Shown here one piece after another: positions 61,352 through 64,000 of a stretch of DNA of 64,000 bases (positions within the stretch are counted from its first letter, which is position 1; each line of letters begins with the position of its first letter). The notes beneath the pieces were generated by a model that saw only the letters and a program-made list of their open reading frames with translations, had not been told where the DNA came from and made no database searches. Source of the stretch: Bowmanella denitrificans (GTDB lineage: Bacteria; Pseudomonadota; Gammaproteobacteria; Enterobacterales; Alteromonadaceae). The position numbers were made by a program, and so were the translations under genes. The stretch lies in contig NZ_PEBU01000013.1 of assembly GCF_002887595.1 (NCBI RefSeq), positions 62,001-126,000 of the forward strand. Direction: 5' to 3'.

Positions 61352-64000
61352 ATGCGCTGCAACAGTTGACCGACGTAGTACGCCTGCACAACGTCGGCCA
61401 CCTCTATGGTGAGCTAACCGCGCTGGCACCTGTCAGTTTGTCGATTCCGGCCGGCTGTATGGTGGGCATAATCGGCCCGGATGGGGTAGGTAAATCCACC
61501 TTGCTGGCGCTGATTTGCGGTGTTAAGCGCTTGCAGCAGGGAAAGCTGCTGGTACTGGGCGAAAATATGGCCGATGTGCGGGCCCGCAGGCAGTTATTAC
61601 CCCGTATTGCCTATATGCCGCAGGGACTGGGCAAAAATCTCTACCCGACCTTAAGCGTTGCGGAAAACCTGGCTTTTTTTGCCCAACTATTTGGCTTAAG
61701 CCGCCCCGCCTGTCAGCAACGTATCGCCCGCCTGACGCAAGCGACAGGCCTGGCGCCCTTTTTAGACCGTCCTGCCGGTAAATTGTCCGGTGGCATGAAA
61801 CAGAAGCTGGGTTTGTGCTGTGCCCTTATTCATGACCCGGATTTGTTGGTACTGGATGAACCTACCACGGGGGTTGACCCGCTTTCACGTCGTCAGTTCT
61901 GGCAACTGATCGATGAAATTCGCGCTAGCCGACCTGCTATGAGTGTGCTGGTGGCTACCGCTTATATGGAAGAGGCACAGGGTTTTGACTGGCTGATGGC
62001 CATGGATGACGGCAAGGTGATTGCCACCGGTAGCCCGGCAAGCTTGCTGGAGCAAACCCATAGCCAGGAACTGGAGCAGGCTTTTATCACTCTGTTGCCG
62101 GACAGTAAGCGGCTCAATCACCAGGCGGTTCAGGTTACACCGCCTGGCCACTATGAAGGGCCACCTGCGATTGAAGCTAAGGATCTGACTCGGCGCTTTG
62201 GTGATTTTGTGGCGGTGGACAGCGTGTCGTTTCGTATAGAGCGGGGCGAGATATTTGGTTTTCTCGGCTCCAATGGTTGCGGTAAGACCACGACCATGAA
62301 AATGTTGACCGGCCTGTTACCATTCTCAAGTGGCGAAGCGAGACTGTTTGGCCGCCTGCCAGATGCCGCAGATATGCAAACCCGCAAACAGGTCGGCTAT
62401 ATGTCGCAAAGTTTTTCGCTGTATGCCGAGCTATCGGTGTTGCATAACCTGGAATTACATGCCCGCTTATATGGCCTGAAGGACCACTTCGCCAGGCAGC
62501 GTATTGAACAATTGCTGGTGGATTTTGAGCTGGTGCAGGTAAAACACAGCTTGCCACAAAGCTTGCCGCTGGGGATGCGCCAGCGACTGCAACTGGCGGT
62601 TGCCGTATTACACGAGCCGCAGGTGTTGATCCTAGATGAACCCACATCCGGGGTAGATCCCATTGCCCGTGATCAGTTCTGGCGCCAACTGCTGAGGTTG
62701 TCCCGAGAGCAGGGCGTTACCATCTTTGTTTCCACCCACTTTATGAATGAAGCATTGCGCTGCGATCGTATTTCCCTGATGCATGCAGGCAAGGTGCTGG
62801 CGGTGGGCAGTCCGGCTGAACTCACGGCAAACCGGCGGGCAAACAACCTGGAGCAGGCCTTTATTGCCTACCTGCAGGACGCGGCCAATACGCAAGCAAA
62901 ACACAGCTTGCATGACACAAGCCCAGACAACGTGGTGGTGGAGCCTGAACGGCCGTCGCCACGATATCGTGCGTTGCAACGCTGGTGGGCATATGCCTGG
63001 CGTGAGAGCCTGGAAATCCGTCGCGACCCGATTCGACTGTTGTTTGCTCTACTGGGCCCGCTATTGCTGATGCTGACTTTCGGTTACGGCATTTCTTTTG
63101 ATGTGGATAACTTACGTTTCGCGGTAGTGGATTATGATCAGTCCAGGGAAAGCCGGGTGATGCTGGAAGGGCTGGACGGCTCCAGCTACTTTGCCCGCCA
63201 GCCGGCACCCAAAGATAACGAGGATGGCTTAAATAAACTGCGTACCGGCGAGCTGAGTTTATTGCTGGAGATCCCGCCCGCGTTCGGACGGCAGTTAATG
63301 CAAGGCCAGCGGCCCCAAATTGCAGCCCTGGTTGACGGTGCTATGCCGTTTAAAGCCGAAACCAGTACAGGTTATCTTAACGCAGTGCTGCTTGGTGAGT
63401 TGCAACGTTTGCAGGCCGGGCAGCCGCAACCAGGCGGACTGGGTATGCCAGTGCAAGTACAAAGCCGGTTTCATTTCAATCAGGCATTTGAAAGCCGCTT
63501 TGCTATTGTGCCAGGCGTGGTGATGCTGATGCTGGCGCTAATTCCTGCCATGATGACGGCGCTGGGCATTGTCAGAGAGAAAGAAACCGGCTCCATTGCT
63601 AATTTTCAGTCCACCCCCACCCGGCGTCTGGAGTTTTTACTGGGTAAACAGGCACCCTATGTGCTGATTGCCTTTGTCAGTTATATATTGCTGATGTTGA
63701 TGGCGTTGCTGGTGTTCCAGGTGCCGGTACAAGGTTCGCTGTGGGTACTAAGTTTAGGCGCGCTGTTGTATGTGGCTGCTACCACTGGGTTTGGGCTGGT
63801 GGTGTCATCTTTTACCCGCACCCAGGTGGCTGCACTGTTTGCGGCGGCGGTACTAAGCATCTTACCGGCCGTCAATTTTTCCGGCCTGCTGACCCCAGTA
63901 TCTTCGTTGCAAGGGGCCGGTCGCTATCTGGGGCTGGCGTTTCCTTCTGCCTGGTTCCAGCAGATCAGCATTGGCAGCTTCACCAAGGCCCTGTCATTTA
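61348..64000 (+). CDS. rbbA: RbbA-type ABC transporter: two ATPase domains fused to a permease (3' end beyond window)
   Basis: 884 codons are visible with no stop before the window end; E. coli RbbA has 911 residues, so little is missing. ATPase domain 1 has Walker A GPDGVGKST (residues 43-51), signature KLSGGMKQKLGL and Walker B LLVLDEPTTGVDP. Domain 2 has GSNGCGKTTT, a degenerate signature (SLPLGMRQRLQLA in place of LSGGQ) and LILDEPTSGVDP. From about residue 545, an ABC-2 permease follows with a periplasmic loop and several helices (GVVMLMLALIPAMMTALGIV, EKETGSIANFQSTPT). Known as a ribosome-associated ATPase in E. coli, it is also a likely exporter with the HlyD partner. Confidence 0.93.
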   Translation, partial: MNALQQLTDVVRLHNVGHLYGELTALAPVSLSIPAGCMVGIIGPDGVGKSTLLALICGVKRLQQGKLLVLGENMADVRARRQLLPRIAYMPQGLGKNLYPTLSVAENLAFFAQLFGLSRPACQQRIARLTQATGLAPFLDRPAGKLSGGMKQKLGLCCALIHDPDLLVLDEPTTGVDPLSRRQFWQLIDEIRASRPAMSVLVATAYMEEAQGFDWLMAMDDGKVIATGSPASLLEQTHSQELEQAFITLLPDSKRLNHQAVQVTPPGHYEGPPAIEAKDLTRRFGDFVAVDSVSFRIERGEIFGFLGSNGCGKTTTMKMLTGLLPFSSGEARLFGRLPDAADMQTRKQVGYMSQSFSLYAELSVLHNLELHARLYGLKDHFARQRIEQLLVDFELVQVKHSLPQSLPLGMRQRLQLAVAVLHEPQVLILDEPTSGVDPIARDQFWRQLLRLSREQGVTIFVSTHFMNEALRCDRISLMHAGKVLAVGSPAELTANRRANNLEQAFIAYLQDAANTQAKHSLHDTSPDNVVVEPERPSPRYRALQRWWAYAWRESLEIRRDPIRLLFALLGPLLLMLTFGYGISFDVDNLRFAVVDYDQSRESRVMLEGLDGSSYFARQPAPKDNEDGLNKLRTGELSLLLEIPPAFGRQLMQGQRPQIAALVDGAMPFKAETSTGYLNAVLLGELQRLQAGQPQPGGLGMPVQVQSRFHFNQAFESRFAIVPGVVMLMLALIPAMMTALGIVREKETGSIANFQSTPTRRLEFLLGKQAPYVLIAFVSYILLMLMALLVFQVPVQGSLWVLSLGALLYVAATTGFGLVVSSFTRTQVAALFAAAVLSILPAVNFSGLLTPVSSLQGAGRYLGLAFPSAWFQQISIGSFTKALSF

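Overview
The window looks like chromosomal DNA of a gammaproteobacterium, most likely of the Alteromonadales (Alteromonas/Shewanella-like). Support for this comes from a class I adenylate cyclase-like protein, an OmpK/Tsx-family porin, a PagL-like lipid A deacylase, a TonB-dependent receptor of the large Xanthomonas/Caulobacter/Alteromonadales type, MHYT and HD-GYP signalling proteins, a DUF2891 protein and an rbbA-type transporter. This placement is inferred from gene content, not from a marker gene. No rRNA, tRNA, CRISPR array or complete insertion sequence was found.

Layout. 1-6.7 kb: an ABC-2 export operon (minus strand) diverges from a LytS/LytTR-type two-component pair, followed by a secreted repeat protein, a membrane diguanylate cyclase and a small secreted NTF2-like protein. 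6.66-7.69 kb: a cluster of about 290-bp palindromic repeats between convergent genes. 7.7-16.7 kb: LysR regulator, methyltransferase, a second ABC exporter, a degenerate secreted NUDIX-like protein, a divergent regulator/MFS efflux pair, a DUF2891 protein and a secreted zinc metalloprotease with a partner of unknown function. 17-24.4 kb: an NtrY/NtrC-like two-component system diverging from an adaptor/ATPase/FtsX-permease export operon with a good sigma-54 promoter match. 24.4-40.5 kb: a tiny membrane protein, two secreted peptidases, a short class I adenylate cyclase, a chemoreceptor, a dienelactone hydrolase, two bacterial-PH-domain membrane proteins, a TonB receptor/lipoprotein phosphatase pair, and an unrecognised two-gene membrane operon with a MITE-like element just upstream. 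41-53.4 kb: a porin and a dense signalling block (PAS-EAL, HDOD, MHYT hybrid kinase, HD-GYP regulator, GGDEF-EAL) plus PagL. 53.6-60 kb: a four-gene SMC-like operon. 60.4 kb to the end: a HlyD adaptor and the start of an RbbA-type ABC transporter.

The most notable system is the operon at 53594-59989: an SMC ATPase, a MukE-like kite protein, a MukF-like kleisin and a TOPRIM nuclease-like protein. This is the component set of the Wadjet (JetABCD)/MksBEFG plasmid-defence condensins. Here the order is C-B-A-D and the last subunit is short. Other themes are c-di-GMP control (one likely active cyclase and three likely phosphodiesterases), two neighbouring proteins with FixL/DosP-like haem PAS candidates, and four separate ABC export loci, two of which sit next to their own two-component system.
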